Positions 1 through 13,965 are shown, counted from the stretch's first letter. The stretch: 64,000 bases of DNA from Phocoena phocoena (GCF_963924675.1 NC_089221.1:9359851-9423850); one strand, 5' to 3'. Made by a program: numbers and translations. Notes: generated from the letters alone by a model not told the origin.

Positions 1-1040
<1,040 letters not shown>

Positions 1041-1265
1041 TGGATCACTTTTTTTTTTTTTTTTTTGCGGTATGCGGGCCTCTCACTGTTGTGGCCTCTC
1101 CTGGCCACAGGCTCCGGCTGCGCAGGCTCAGCAGCCATGGCTCATGGGCCTAGCCGCTCTGCGGCATGTGGGATCTTCCCGGACCGGGGCATGAACCCGT
1201 GTCCCCTGCATCGGCAGGCGGACTCTCTACCACTGTGCCACCAGGGAAGCCCTGGATCACTTTTT
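1041..1265 (-). mobile_element. CHR-type tRNA-derived SINE with target-site duplication
   Basis: The minus-strand SINE body is about 1051-1252. It ends (its 5' head) in the complement of 'ggcttccctggtggcacagtgg' and has its A-rich tail at the low-coordinate side as a T run. It carries tRNA-like A and B boxes, the internal RNA polymerase III promoter. The insertion is flanked by the direct repeat 'tggatcacttttt' at 1041-1053 and 1253-1265, which marks L1-driven retrotransposition. Confidence 0.92.
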
Positions 1266-1689
1266 GAATTTAGAAAGCATAAAGAAGAAAATAAAAATTG
1301 CCAACAATTCCTCTCTCCTCCTCCCCGGAGAACTTCTGTTGAGATGTCACAGTATTTCTTTTCAGTCTTTTTTCTTCTTTAATTCAAGGTTAGTTTCCTC
1401 AAAGCAAGATGTCAAAGAGTACTGACATTATCAAGGAAAAGCAGACACCTGCTGCACTCCCAGTTCCTGCTTCACAGAGGCAACCATTTTTAACTCTTTT
1501 GTTTTTTTCTTTTTTGACCTTTTCAAGGGACTCAATTCTTTATAAAGAATCATTGCAAACATAAATGGACGAAAGTTAACAAAGAACAGAATTTAAACTC
1601 ATTTCAATATTTGTGTCTTTCTTTATGTAATTCTCATTATTCCTGTTCTATTTGACCCGTACGATAAAGCCAAAATTAGAAGTATGCTA

Positions 1690-1865
1690 TTATAAAAGCT
1701 ACTACCTAGTGCTTGTTGAGTATTTACTCCATGGCAAGATTTTCTCAACAATCCCAAGGGCTGGATACTATTATTAGCTCCATTTTACAGAGGAAGAATC
1801 TGAGCCTTAGAAAGTTAATGGGCCGCCCAAAGTCAAACAGTAAACAAGTGAAGACTCATGTTAAC
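1690..1865 (+). repeat. MIR SINE fragment
   Basis: The run from 'cttgttgagtatttactcc' through 'ctccattttacagaggaag' to a degraded 'gcccaaagtcaaacagtaa' follows the mammalian MIR core and 3' part. The copy is old and diverged. Confidence 0.7.
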
Positions 1866-1890
1866 TACTAAAATGTGGTATATTGAAAAG

Positions 1891-2012
1891 ATGAAAATTC
1901 TAATTTGAAAAGACACATGCACCCCAACATTCATAGCAGCACTATTTACAATAGCCAGGACATGGAATCAACCTAAATGCTCATCGACAGATGAATAGAT
2001 AAAGAAGATGTG

Positions 2013-2063
<51 letters not shown>

Positions 2064-2520
2064 TATACATACAATGGTGTATTACTCAGCTATAAAAAAG
2101 AATGAAATAGTGCCATTTGCAGCAACATGGATGGACCTAGAGATGATTCTCATACTAAGTAAAGTAAGTCAGAAGAGAAAGACAAATATCATATGATATC
2201 ACTTATATGCGGAATCTAAAAAAAATGATACAAGTGAACTTATTTATGAAACAGAAACAGACTCACAGATATAGAAAACAAACTTAACGGTTACCAAAGG
2301 GGAAGGGGGAGGGATAAATTAGGAGTTTGGGATTAATAGATACACACTACTGTTTATAAAACAGATAAACAACAAGGACCTACTGTAGAGCACAGGGAAC
2401 TATATTCAATATCTTATAATAACCTATAAGTGAAAATAATCTGAAAAAGAATACATATATAACTAAATCACTTTGCTGTACACCTGAGATATTGTAAATC
2501 AACTACACTTCAATAAAAAC
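1891..2520 (+). mobile_element. 5'-truncated L1: end of ORF2 and 3' UTR
   Basis: This is the sense-strand 3' end of an L1. The phrase 'gtgtattactcagctataaa' encodes the conserved YYSAIK region near the ORF2 C-terminus, and the 3' UTR ends in 'caataaaaac'. An imperfect direct repeat, 'atgtggtatattgaaaag' at 1873-1890 against 'atgtggcatattgataag' at 2521-2538, supports an individual insertion. An AT/AC microsatellite has expanded inside it. Confidence 0.9.
2013..2065. repeat. (TA)n-(CA)n microsatellite inside L1
   Basis: About 18 TA units run directly into CA units. They replace the short 'acatatatacaatgg' tract normal for this point of L1 ORF2. Confidence 0.95.
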
Positions 2521-2559
2521 ATGTGGCATATTGATAAGTCCTTGGAAGCAAGCTGATGG

Positions 2560-4960
2560 GATTGAGGAATGCAGGTGAGGAGATGCTATTTGAGGGCGTG
2601 CTGTCGGGCAAGCGCTCTGGGAACAGTTAACGTTGCAGCAGAGACCTGGCAGATGACGAGAAGCCAGACACTGAAGACACAGGTTGGGGTTTCCAAGCCA
2701 AGGGAAGAGCAGAAGTGAAGAGCCTGGGGTGGGAAAGCGCTTGGCTGATGTGAACACAGCAGAAAGTTTCTGTGACTGAAGCGGAGTGAGCAAGGGGGGC
2801 CAGGAAGACAAGAAGCCTTCTGAGCATCTAGGACAGTCTGGGGAGAGTAGAACAGAAATGGGGAGACTAGTTAACAAGCTCTTCCACTAGAGGGAGGGAG
2901 AGATGACCCTGGCTTGGGTGTGGGCTGGTGGTGAGCAAGGCGCAGATTTTGCATCTAAGTTGGATTTGCTGACCACTCGGCTACTGGGTGTGGGAGAGAG
3001 GAATCAAGCCTGACCCCGATGTTGCTGGTGTGAACAACGGGGGGCTGGAGATGTCACTTACTGAGACAAGGGACCGCTGGAAGAGGAGTGGCTTTAGGAA
3101 GTGAGATCAGTGCTGCCATCTGGGATGTGCTGGGTTAGAGATGCCTGCTGGACATGAAAGAAAAGAGAGAGAATAAAGCAGAACCTGGAACATGGAATTT
3201 CAGGAGTGACGTCAGCCTTAGAGGTAAACTTTTGCAGTTCAGTATACAGTTATCATTTGAAGATAAGAGAATGAATGGAAGCCTTGCATGTGAATGCAAA
3301 TAGAGGAAAGCAGAGGACACAGGGCTGGGACACTCCAATACTCAGAGGGCACAGAGAGCAAGGAGAAAATTCCCAGGACACTGAGAACGAACAGAGTGAG
3401 CTGGGAGCAGAACCAGAAGGGTGTGATGTCAGGCAAGACCAGGAAAGAAGATGCAGAGAGGAGAAGGAGACCAGCTGAATAACAAGGAGGACCAAGCACA
3501 GTCCTTTGGCCCTGGGAAGATGGAAGTCAGCATTACTGGAACAAAAGTACTTTCTTTGGTCTGGTTGGTAAATCTCTAACTCAGGTAGGCTCAAAAGAGA
3601 GAGACAACTGATGGAAAAATGGTGAGTTCAGACAGCCTTTGGCAAAAGCTGATTATTAAGGGGAGCCCAGAAATGGGGCTTCAAGAGCTAGAGCGACTAA
3701 GAGAAGTTTTAATATATCACCTGGAAGAGATTGCGGCATTTCGCATCCTGATGGGAATGACTCGACATAGAGGAAGAAAAACTGAGGACGCAGGAGAGAG
3801 AGGGAAGCATTTCTTAAGAAAGGAGGGGTTGATGGGATTCAGTGAGCTGTGGGGTCATGGGCCATGGAATCAGGAGAGAAGACAGACAGGCTGCACAGCC
3901 ACAGACGCAGCAGGGAGATGGGCTGATCTGGTGATGGGACGATGAGGATGTCCTCTTCTGTTTTCGGACATTTTCTGGAGGGGACGTGGGGATGAGAAGT
4001 GAGGTCATGCATCCGCTGAGAGTAAGAAGGAGTTGTAGTTTAGAGGATGGAAGAGGCGAGGAGAAGGGAGGGAAGAGGAAAGAAGAGAGCAAGAAGAGAA
4101 GCGTGAGACAGTTCTTGAGGTAGGAGGGGTGCAGGCTGACCGTGGCCATGTAGCCTGGTGGCCAGGAGCTGAGAGGTGACTTGAGGCTCATGGCAATGAA
4201 TTCAAAAGGAGAAGACTCATCCCCACGGTGGCTTGTTTTCCTCCAGCCACATTCAACTGCCCTGGGGCAGGTGTGAGTAGATGGAATCAGATGGGGGTGG
4301 TCAGAAAAGTGACTTGGAAGGAGACAGGGACAAGGGGATGCAAAGGGCATGTCATGGAAGCCCACAGAATCTAAGCTGGGTGGAGAGGAAAGTGAAGATT
4401 AAGGGAGGAGATGGGGAATGAACACTAGGCAGTGGACTGAGGATCTGAAGAGGGTCAGAGACTATTGTAATGGGGCCTTTTCACAGATGCTAGGGGTTTC
4501 CTTGAGGGAGGAGAGGAGAATTTCCCAGAAAGAGCAAAGAGGAGCAAGGGAGATACCTAGTCCACCTCCAAGCCTAGTGACGTCGGGCAGAGGGGATGGG
4601 ACATGACAAGCCACCATGTGAGAGGGTTGCCGGGGGCTGTGGGGTGTCCTTCGGGACAGCCGGTGTCACAGCAAGAAGACTGAACAAAGAAGGGCTGGGT
4701 ATTGGATACAGGGGGTCTTACTGACAGTAGCCTGTGGGTTCAAGGGGGAAAGGAGGAGAGGTGGGTAGGAGAAAGGGAGAAAGGGGGGAATACTGGGGCA
4801 GATTACTGGTTATTTAGAGCGTTTGAGTGAGAAGAGTCCAGAAATGATGGCTTACCCAGGAGTCCTGGGCAGTTGGTGGTGACTGAGGCAAGGAGGGTCT
4901 AAGGGCAAATAGCTGAAACCTCTTCTAGGAAGGGTGGGAGTCACGGTAACAGGCAGGTGT
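2560..4960 (-). mobile_element. Degenerate L2 (CR1-clade LINE), antisense, about 2.4 kb
   Basis: The purine-rich plus strand matches the remembered antisense of L2 ORF2. Examples are 'ggctgggacactccaatac' near 3326, the counterpart of the GVPQGS reverse-transcriptase block, and 'tcagtatacagttatcattt' at about 3239, the counterpart of the YADD block. Another is 'ctccagccacattcaactgc' at 4242-4261. The minus strand keeps a 183-codon open stretch at 3814-4365, but reading frames elsewhere are broken. The low-coordinate edge abuts the L1 insertion. Boundaries are approximate, and assignment is from memory of the consensus. Confidence 0.6.
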
Positions 4961-6490
4961 CAGGGCAGGAGGAGAAAATGTACTGTCTCTGCAGGAATTC
5001 TGGGCATTTCCCTTAAACCCTCTGGAGGATGGCAGCATGCACAGGGCAGAAGCAGTCTTAGGAAAGCCTGTAAAGTACTTCAGAGGTGAATGGACCCATT
5101 ACTCACATACGGGAACAATTTAAAAATTTCTTTTAAGAAGATGTTCCTTTCTTGTGAAGGGAATGCTTTGTGGACAGCAAAAATCCTTAAACATGACCAA
5201 ACAGAGGCAGATAATTTTGTGTTTGTCTCACTTGCAATTTAGAAGATATTCTTTGCATGGGGGGCAGGGTTCCAAGGAGTGGCTCAGGAAATTGCTTTAA
5301 TCAAACCCTTGGCTTCTTTGGTCATGAATAAGTCATGATACTCCATAGGTTATGAAAGGTGGGCAAGGTATTTCATAATAAGAATACGGGCTAATATCTG
5401 ATATGTCCTAAGACCAAAGGAGACACCAGACATAAAGGTGGTATAAGTCTAGGTCTGGTTTTACTTGGCAAGTAGCGCTGTGCTCAGCATCTCCCTCTTG
5501 CGCAGGTGAGTGGAGATGTTTTGCTCAACGGTTCACAATTAATGATGCTTAGGTAAGTACTTACATCTCTGGAAGTGTCAGCAAAATGGATGTAATAATG
5601 AAACTTCTTATGAAGGAAGAAACTCATAAGAAAGCACCAGAAAAAGATTTCAAATCCTTTATAAGACCCATTTCTGAGAATACAATCGCGTGACAGAGGT
5701 GAGTCTTGCAGGTGACTTGTCTGTGGGTGATGGGATTAGCGGACACCTGAGGATGACAGGGAGTGTGTCAGAGGCACCGAGAATGTCGCCCCAGCCAGAC
5801 ACCTCTGCTTATGGCCGGTAATCGTATGCATGTGGGCACAGAAACTTTGAATGGAGGTGGGAAGGGGGAGCTGGGGAACAGGGCAGAGTGGAAACCCAGT
5901 TAAGGCTCTGGATTAGAGCAGTTTCCTGAGCCACAGCTTGGGAGCCCCTGGAGGAGCAAGGAAGGTGACCTGGTTCCCACTCCATATCCATCTTCCTCCT
6001 CATTCCCTGATGCAGAGTGAAAGGTGTGATGACTAAACAAAGACTTCCAACATCACTACCGTCACCAATGCCCAGAAGGGACCTCAGGTTTAATTCTGAT
6101 GGCACATCCTTCCACACATCATGGAAAAGTGTAACCTTGGATGCTAGAGACCAGGGTACAGATAAATCTACACTCGTTTTAGTGATGCTGAATAACTACC
6201 TGGAGGGTAGATCTCATGACCCTTGACATCTTTTACTGCATGAAATTTTTAGTCATTCTACTGAAAAAAAAATGTTTTGCTTTCGAAAGAAGTAGGACAT
6301 GAAGATATATTTTCTTTGGGAAAGTTATTGCTGAGCTAACATTTCTTTTAACCAACCAGCCATGGACATACTTGTTATCTAGCCAGCCTGCAATAAATTT
6401 ATTATTCATTTACTTCCCACTGTCATTCAGAAAGACTTGAAAGTGGTTTACAGAAACACACACAACTTGGGCACATAGCTTTAAAATCAT
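4960..6490. other. Intronic sequence, no repeat recognised
   Basis: I see no recognisable element. A short purine-rich continuation of the L2 copy may extend a little way in. Confidence 0.4.
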
Positions 6491-6867
6491 TATTTGCCTC
6501 TTTTTTAATAAATTTATTTATTTATTTATTCTTGGTTGCGTTGGGTCTTCATTGCTGCGCGCAGGCTTTCTCTAGTTGCAGCGAGTGGGGGCTACTCTTC
6601 GTTGCGGTGTGCAGGCTTCTCATTGCGGTGGCTTCTCTTGTTGTGAAGCGCGGGCTCTAGGCGCACGGGCTTCAGTAGCTGTGGCACACGGGCTCAGTAG
6701 TTGTGGCTCGCGGGCTCTAGAGCGCAGGCTCAGTAGTTGTGGCACACGGGCTTAGTGGCTCCGCAGCATGTGGGATCTTCCTGGACCAGGGCTCAAACCC
6801 GTGTCCCCTTCATTGGCAGGCAGATTCTTGACCACTGTGCCACCAGGGAAGCCCTATTTGCCTCTTT
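6491..6867 (-). mobile_element. Long CHR-type SINE with target-site duplication
   Basis: This is the extended (about 350 bp) form. The tRNA-like head is at the high-coordinate end, followed by repeats of 'ctactgagcc' type on the minus strand. The tail is of AAAT type. It is flanked by 'tatttgcctcttt' at 6491-6503 and 6855-6867. Confidence 0.92.
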
Positions 6868-7990
6868 GATGATGATGTTTTCTTTTAAACCTTTTAAGTC
6901 TTTGTAGACCAGAGGTTGTTCCCCAAATTCTATTGGGTGCTTAACCCCAGTTCCCCTCCATACCATCCCTTTGGCTTAGATAAGAAAGTTCAAGGAAGGA
7001 AACAGAATGAAGAATAGCAACAGTAACTAGGGCAGGGCCGTTAATCCTTAATATTGATGATAAAGAACTCTTTTAATATCTGTCTTTCACCTCCAGCAAA
7101 ATGACCGCAAAGTTGTGCCCTTCAGCTCAAGACACAGCCAAGGTGTCAAAAATGTGATATGATATCTGCACCTCAGATTGGTTTTTATTTTTAACATATT
7201 AAACTTAAAACCAGAGGTTGTTAAATTGTTCCAAGTATAAGAGATAGAAATCCAAAAGAGAAAAGGATTTCAAAGTCATTGAACTTTAAATTGCCACCAG
7301 AAATAATCTGATTTTCTTTATCTTACCCTTTTACTGTCCTTCCACCAGTTTCACCAGCTTCAGAAAGTTCCCAGCGTGTTTCTTTATGAAATTGTTTTAT
7401 TCCCTAAAGCTATTCTCATCTTCATCGTTACTCTCAATGGTCCAGAAAGTGCGAGAATCAAGGTAACTTTGTTCACAGCCTCATGACCATTGGGTCCTCA
7501 CAGTTTGATGACATGGTGGCCACTCTATTTCCTACAGATCTTTTCCCTTAAGTGTTCCGAGGTCCCTGAATTTATAACCATCTCCTTTTTATATATATTT
7601 TTTACCATCCCATAAACATCTCCACGAAGACTGTGTTACTGGAGAGACTTCCGCCAACAGAGCCCAGATGAAGGGGCTAAGTGGTTTTCAGACCCGTCTA
7701 CACGAGGCTAGTACAGCACACACCTGCCCCATAGCCTCTTATTCTGGAAATCGCGCAGGACATTCAATTCAGATCAGCACGTGAATATCTTAGGTTTGTG
7801 TGCAAAGAAATGAATAGAGCTGTTTGTCAAGGCTCAAACCTGTTTTCACCTTGGGTGTCTCTGTTGAGAGAGGTGGAATTAGACAATTGTTCAAGTCAGC
7901 CCTTCTGTCCCACGACCGATTAGGACCACGATGACTGGTCAGCTCTGTCTTGGTTTCTTTTCCATAAAATAAGGGCAAAATGATTCAGTC
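6868..7990. other. Intronic sequence, no feature recognised
   Basis: AT-moderate, apparently single-copy sequence. No repeat or coding signal was seen. Confidence 0.4.
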
Positions 7991-7994
7991 AGTT

Positions 7995-8140
7995 CGGGGA
8001 GTTTTAAATATAGTCCTGCCTGGGCCTCGGACTCTGAGATTCTGTTGAAATTGTTCTGAGTAAGGTCTGGGCGTTGGTATTTTCAAAAGCACTCAGGTGA
8101 TGTTAATGAATAGCGTGGCTGGGAACCACTGGCTTGGAGT
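7995..8140 (+). repeat. MER5A-like hAT DNA-transposon fragment
   Basis: The order of 'gattctgttgaaattgttct', 'aggtctgggcgttggtattt' and 'ctcaggtgatgttaatg', ending in 'gggaaccactgg', follows the MER5A consensus as remembered. The final phrase is the terminal inverted repeat. Confidence 0.65.
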
Positions 8141-8619
8141 TTCCATGCATATTTGGCAGTAACTAATAGGGTTACAGAATACATTGTAGAGGGCTCAATC
8201 CTAGGAGGCCCTTAGGTCTTCGACTCCATTTTGCAGTGTCAGATAAGGCATTGACTTCTACAAGAACAAAAATAGGTCCACCCTCAGAGCAGAGAGGTGC
8301 CCCCCGATCCCGCCTGCCGCAATGAGCCCCAATCACACCCGATTACCCAGCAGTCACCACGTGACTCAATTTCCCAGTCTCCACCTTTGATCAGGCAGCT
8401 CTGAGACCTGACACAACACCTTCTCTTTTTCTGTCAAATCTTACTCTCGCGGCTCAGTTTTGTGCTAGGTAAACAGAAGGCAGGCAGCACGTGTTCATTC
8501 AATCGCTCTTGCTAAATGAATTATGCCTCCAAGGTTTAGGGGAGCTTTTAGCAATACAGCTATGGTTTTCCTTGCCTGCTACGAACAAAATGCTATGACC
8601 TCACACTTATGTCTGCTGC

Positions 8620-8735
8620 AAGCCTGTCCGTCTGCCCAGCTGTGAGGCTGGGCTGGGCCTTATTATTTCCTGGTCTCTAGCCTAGTAGCTGCAATACCGA
8701 AGTGCCTAATAAATGCTGCTAGATGGATTCAATGA
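8620..8735 (+). repeat. L2 3'-end fragment
   Basis: 'tagtagctgcaataccgaag' followed by 'tgcctaataaatgctgctag' resembles the typical L2 3' terminus with its AATAAA tract. The match is short and diverged. Confidence 0.4.
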
Positions 8736-8962
8736 TTTAACGCATTAATTGTTATGAATGCAATGATAATCAATGCCATAGTTCTTACACTCTTACAGTT
8801 CTATAACAAGTGAAGGTTATCAGAGCCTTACAGTTTTTTGTTTTCTTAATTTTAGCTTAGGGCAACCTCATCAGTCTCATCTGCTGCTGTTGGTATATCT
8901 GTCCTTTACGACGTACTTACTGCTGGGCTGGAGGCAGTGTTGGTTTAGGTAAACTGGTACCT

Positions 8963-9001
8963 AAAAAAAAAAAAAAAAAAAAAAAAAGAAAGAAAGAAAA
9001 A
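8963..9001. repeat. Poly(A)/(GAAA)n tract
   Basis: An A run of more than 20 grades into three GAAA units. It could be the tail of an unrecognised retroinsertion. Confidence 0.9.
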
Positions 9002-9919
9002 AGTAGCCTACGGATTGCCTACTCTACGTGAAATGGTAATTTCTCTCCGTTCCCCATGTTTCAATGCGAGGTATATAAAATTGTCTCCTCTTTAACCAAT
9101 CTTGTAAATAATTCTGGTGCATCATTATACCTGCCACATCTGGGCCTGGCTTGGTTCTGATTCCATTCACAGCTCTCAGAGCACGTATATCTTTACCTCT
9201 TGCACATGCCCTGCCCCCAATCTCTACTGTTTCTTGCATCCTGCAGCTCAGAAACCACGAGCCGCTGTCCACAGCAAATGCACTCGGTTTTCCCCAAACA
9301 CAATCCTTAGGAGAGCTGGGGAAAAAGGAGGAGAAGGGAGAGCATATCACATTTCTCATTAGATATGCTCCAATGTCCTTCAGTTTGGGTATAGGAGCCC
9401 ACACCTGCTGTGAGGTGTGACTTGTGTTCACTGGACTGATGGGCTGGTTTCTGGAGGGGGTCACCTTGTGGGAACATTACTGGGCATGGAACACTGATGA
9501 CCGGGGTCGCTGCTCTGGAGCAGGAACAGGGCGCTGTGCATGCCAACAGGAGGTGTGCAGGGCATGTGGCTGTGATGGAATGAAATGAGCCAGGCGGGAG
9601 TGTTCCCAGACCTTCTCCTCCCTGACCGCCAAAGAGCATCCTGTCACTGCCAGTGGAGCAGGGCAGCGGGCCCCGCCCCTAGCGCTGGATTAGAGAAGGG
9701 ATGGAGAAGGACACTGCCAGCTGGACCAGGAGGGAAAAGAGATTAGGGAGAGAGCTTGTTCAATCTGCCTAACAAAGAGTTCAGGGTGAAAGTGGAGAGG
9801 AAGGGTGAATACCTCAAGGGCTGTTCGGAGAATCTGCTGATGAGGGAGGCTAGAGAAAAGGGGTTAAATACCAAATCTTCATCAACGTGCTTCAGGAGAT
9901 GAGATTAACAGGGCATGGG

Positions 9920-10025
9920 TGGATATATGTGTACGTATAACTGATTTACCCTGCTGTACAGCAGAAACTAATACAACATTTTAAATCAACTATACACCAA
10001 TAAAAATTGAAAAAAACCCAAACAA
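9920..10025 (+). mobile_element. L1 3'-terminal fragment
   Basis: 'accctgctgtacagcagaaa' followed by 'caccaataaaaattg' is the last part of an L1 3' UTR with its poly(A) signal and short A-rich tail. It is heavily 5'-truncated, at about 100 bp. Confidence 0.8.
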
Positions 10026-10029
10026 ACAG

Positions 10030-12055
10030 GGCAATCCCAGGGCATGGGATTTCACGTCACTTATGTTGTGATCTCTGGCCTCTTGAAGAGGTGCCCTTCA
10101 GTGACTAGACAATGGTGGGGTGGAAAGTGACAAAGTTAGTGAATATCTACAGCTGTGATGGATAAGTTAAACCGGGAGGTTCCCATCTGCAGTTCTGTTT
10201 TCAAAGTGAGTTTTGGAATCTTTATCTTCTATACTTAGAATTTAGATGTAACAAATCTTTTCTAGTGATAAGTGACATCTCTGACTTGGACAAAAGCTTC
10301 AGAAAATAATTAACGTTGAAGATGGAGAACAGTTTTCTTTCCACTGAGGATATTAATTGGCTCCCCGAAATAGATACTAAGACACAGTTATGCCAGTATA
10401 TGTTTTTCCTCTCTTTGAAAACAGCTCTGGAGCTTCCTTAATTTGATAAGATTTATCTGGCATCTAAACAAGGATTTCTCAGGAGGCATACAGAGACTCT
10501 TTAGTTCTGAAGTAACAAATACAAGCTTTTTGTGTTAAGCTGTCCTTGAAGTCTCTCGGCCCATAGAGCTTGTCAATTCAAATTTGCAATGATGACTTGA
10601 GACATAAAGAAAGTGTGGTGAAAATCCTTGGGGCTTAAAGCGAACCAAGTTCATCCACTCATTCAACCCAGAACACTTAGAGCTTGTACTTCAATCACTT
10701 TGTCAGGAACCTATTTTTCAAGTGAAAGTTAAAACCTGAGTTGTTGCCATCTGCTGAAAAAGGTAACCAGCTGAGATACTGCTCACTTAAGAAAACGTGA
10801 TTGCTCAAAATTGTGCCAGTTTTCCAGTCATTTTTTAAGTGGAATAAACCTATTGATGTAATCACATGAAGAGAAAGAAAAGATTCCAAATTAGCGGTAG
10901 TTATACAAACATCCTCCTTACTTCAGTAAAAGGTATTATAGAGAAAAACATGGAAATAGAATATTCAGAGTCTGTGTGATTGAAGACCAAGCCAGATTTT
11001 GCCTGTCGATGAAACCACAGCTCCTCTTGGCTATAATAAAACAAGCTTCCATCTATTTTTAAGGTAAACTGTTTGTTAAAAGATTCATTAAAACTAATTC
11101 CATCAACAATTCCTAAAGCTATTAGAGTTAAATATTTAAACTAAATCTTAAGGGCCAAAAGGAAGTATTTGCAGAAGTAAATACCACCTGACATACCCGG
11201 TTACTTTCATTAGTTTGTTTCAGCTCTGGTGCTTCTAATGAAATTTAATTAAATTGATTTGGCTACTTAAGGATACATAAGGATAAGAGTCTTCTGCAGT
11301 ATGTACCATCTTTTAAAAGCAAAAACTGAGTAAATCCATTTTAGGAATTCAATTTATTACCATTGAACTAATTCTAAAGAAACAATATTACTGAGAAGAT
11401 TTGACAAGTTGGAAAGAAATTGATATAATTTGGTCGAAGAAAGTATATCATGGTTAACTAACCGTCATTAACTGGTGCCAAACGGAATGCAGAAAACCAC
11501 CTGGCAAATTGAAATAAGACCGGCTCAGGCCTTTTGTTTCCCTGGCATCACTTTGGAGGCCTTAAAACAAAGATCTGATGTGGATGATCTTTACCAATGG
11601 CCTTTGTGTTCCAGCTAGTGCTGCAAAGTTACATTTGGTGCGAAACTGTACAAAGTCCCATCTTCAAGTTGACAAATCCAAATGTCTGGCTTCTAGCAGC
11701 AAAGTCATTCTGACATTTGAAAAGCCAGGTATTTTGCATCTATACTTATCAGCGGCCAACAAGTTCAAAGCTCACCCTGGGTCCCAACCTCAATGTCTGC
11801 ACATTCCGCGCTGCTTCAGAATGCCTTAATCCATGGAAATGGAAGCAGAGCCACGGAAGGAGCCCTCGCTGATCTTAAACTCTGGGGTAGCCACATGGCT
11901 GCGGTTTGTTTACTAAACATTAGTAAGTACCTGTGCTGGGTACAGGGGCGAGAACAGAGACAGGTAGGCACGGCTCCTGAGGGGAAGATAAAGGGGAGAT
12001 GGACGTTTAAAACAGGATTATATCACATTGCATTTCTGAAAGAGCCAGGAAGAAA
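10030..12055. other. 2-kb repeat-poor intronic block
   Basis: No SINE, LINE or LTR signature was recognised over about 2 kb. The sequence is AT-rich with ordinary composition. Single-copy intronic DNA of this kind in a neurodevelopmental gene may hold conserved regulatory elements, but nothing in the sequence proves it. Confidence 0.4.
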
Positions 12056-12059
12056 AAGG

Positions 12060-12765
12060 CACAGGTTTTTATGAGGGATCTTTACTAGCCTTGGAGAGTT
12101 GGAGAGGGAGGTTACCTTGGGGAAGAGACAAACTGAGATTGAAATAGCCAGGCTTGGTGGGAGAGGAGGGAAGGCATTCTTGGCTGAGGAATGAACCTTC
12201 GCCCATGCAGTGCAGAGGCACTGAGGTTGAGGAAGGTGAGCTTGGAGAGAAGGGTAGGAAAGTGAGAGAAACTGGAAGCCACTGAGAAGTTTTAATCAGG
12301 AGACTGACTGGGCCAGGTTTGGATTTATAAAAGTGCATTCTGAATTTTTAAGGGAAAAGAGATTGAAGATGGTGAAGGAGATTCCACGAAACCAAGCAGG
12401 CAGCAATCTCATCAGGCCTAGGGACAGATGATGTGAAAATAAGGATGGGAGAGGTAGGTGGATTTGAGAGATATTCAGAGTATAGAATCAGCAGGGCTTG
12501 GTGCCAAATGTAATGGGATAAGGAAAAAGGAGGTATTAAATAACTCCTGGAATTCTGGAAAGAACAACCAGGTGGGTTAGGTGCTCTTTATAGAGATGGG
12601 CAACAATGGAGGAAGAATAGATTTGGGGAAGATATTGAGAGGTACGTGTTAGATGTGTGGAAGGTTAGAGCTTGTGAGCTAGTTCAGTGGAGATGTCACA
12701 GGGGTTGTTGTGTATGTGTGAGCTTAGAGTTCAGGAGTGAGGACCACACAGAGAAATAAATGTGG
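12060..12765 (-). mobile_element. Degenerate L2 (CR1-clade LINE) fragment, antisense
   Basis: Plus-strand phrases 'gagatattcagagtatagaa', 'cagggcttggtgccaaatg' and 'aactggaagccactgagaag' match the antisense L2 consensus, in the same orientation as the copies at 2.56 and 19.84 kb. Confidence 0.55.
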
Positions 12766-12806
12766 ATGCCATTGGCCTTCAAATGTATTTAAAAACCATG
12801 AGCCTG

Positions 12807-13185
12807 GGGCTTTCCCAGTGGCACAGTGGTTAAGAATCTGCCTGCCAATGCAGGGGACACAGGTTCGAGCCCTGGTCCGGGAAGATCCCACATGCCATGG
12901 AGCAACTAAGCCCGTGTTCCACAACTACTGAGCCTGCGCTCTAGAGCCCGCGAGCCACAACTACTGAGCCCACGTGCCACAACTACTGAAGCCCATGCAC
13001 CTAGAGCCTGTGATCTGCAACAAGAGAAGCCACGGCAATGAGAGGCCCACACACCACAACGAAGAGTAGCCCCTGCTCGCCACAACTAAAGAAAGCCCAC
13101 GAGGCAATGAAGACCCAACGCAGCCAAAAATAAGTAAGTAAATAAATAAATAAATTTATTAAAACAAACAAACAAACAAACAACC
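12807..13185 (+). mobile_element. Long CHR-type SINE
   Basis: It begins 'ggctttcccagtggcacag', contains the B box 'ggttcgagccctgg' and an extended body with repeated 'caactactgagcc' units, then ends in (AAAT)n and (AAAC)n tails. Target duplication is uncertain: aaccatgagcctgg upstream weakly resembles aaccaggggccag downstream. Confidence 0.9.
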
Positions 13186-13494
13186 AGGGGCCAGATGAGG
13201 TCATCTCCACTAGACGGTATAGGATGAAAAGCAAAGATGCCTCAGGGAAGACCAGAAGTCTGCAAAAAAGACTGAGATGGAGGCTTGCAAGTTCAGAGAA
13301 CACCCACGGGAGAGCGGCAGTGGAGAAGCCTGGGAGGAGATCGTGTAAGGGAGGAGGATGTGGCCAGAACTGCTACAAATCCATTTACTTTTCTTCCCAG
13401 ACACACACCTGGACCACATGTCCCAGCCTGCCTTACAGTTTGTATGGCCACGTGATGGAGATCCAGCTAAATAATGCACCCTTCCCCCAAAGAT

Positions 13495-13965
13495 ATCAAT
13501 GTCCTAGTTACCTAGAACCTGTGATAGGCTACCTTATGTAGCAAAGGGACTCTGCAGGTGTGATTAAGTTAAAGATATTGAAAGAGGGAGATTATTCCGA
13601 ATTATCTGAGTGGGCCCAATGCAATCACAAGGGTCCTTAAAGAGACATGCAAGAGGGTGGCATTTAGAGAAGGTGATGTGACCATAGAAGCAGAGAAAGA
13701 AAATCAAAGGAGCTATGCTGATGGCTTAGAAAATGGAGGAAGGGGCCACTGGCCAAGGAGAGTGGCAGCCTCCAGAAGCTGGAAAAGGAGATGGATTCTC
13801 TAGACAGCTTCAGGAAGGGGTGCATCCAGAACCAACACTTTGATTTCAGCCCAGTGAAACCCAGTTTGCACTTCTGACCTCGAGAACTGTAAGATCATGA
13901 ATTTGTGTTTCTTGAAGCCACTAAGTTTGCTGTAATCGGCTAATGCAGCAATAGGAAACTAACAG
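13495..13965 (+). mobile_element. MLT1-like MaLR LTR
   Basis: The phrases 'gggactctgcaggtgtgatt', 'gagtgggcccaatgcaatca', 'cctccagaagctggaaaagg' and 'gttgctg/aagccactaag'-type end follow the ancient mammalian LTR consensus I associate with MLT1. It is not certain which subfamily. Confidence 0.55.

Noticed and set aside
9024..9464. 146-codon minus-strand open frame
   Set aside because: There is no recognised domain, an overlapping frame on the opposite strand is also open, and there is no transcript feature.
12820..12890. Functional tRNA gene
   Set aside because: The tRNA-like A and B boxes belong to the heads of CHR SINEs, which occur in many copies with A-rich tails and target duplications.
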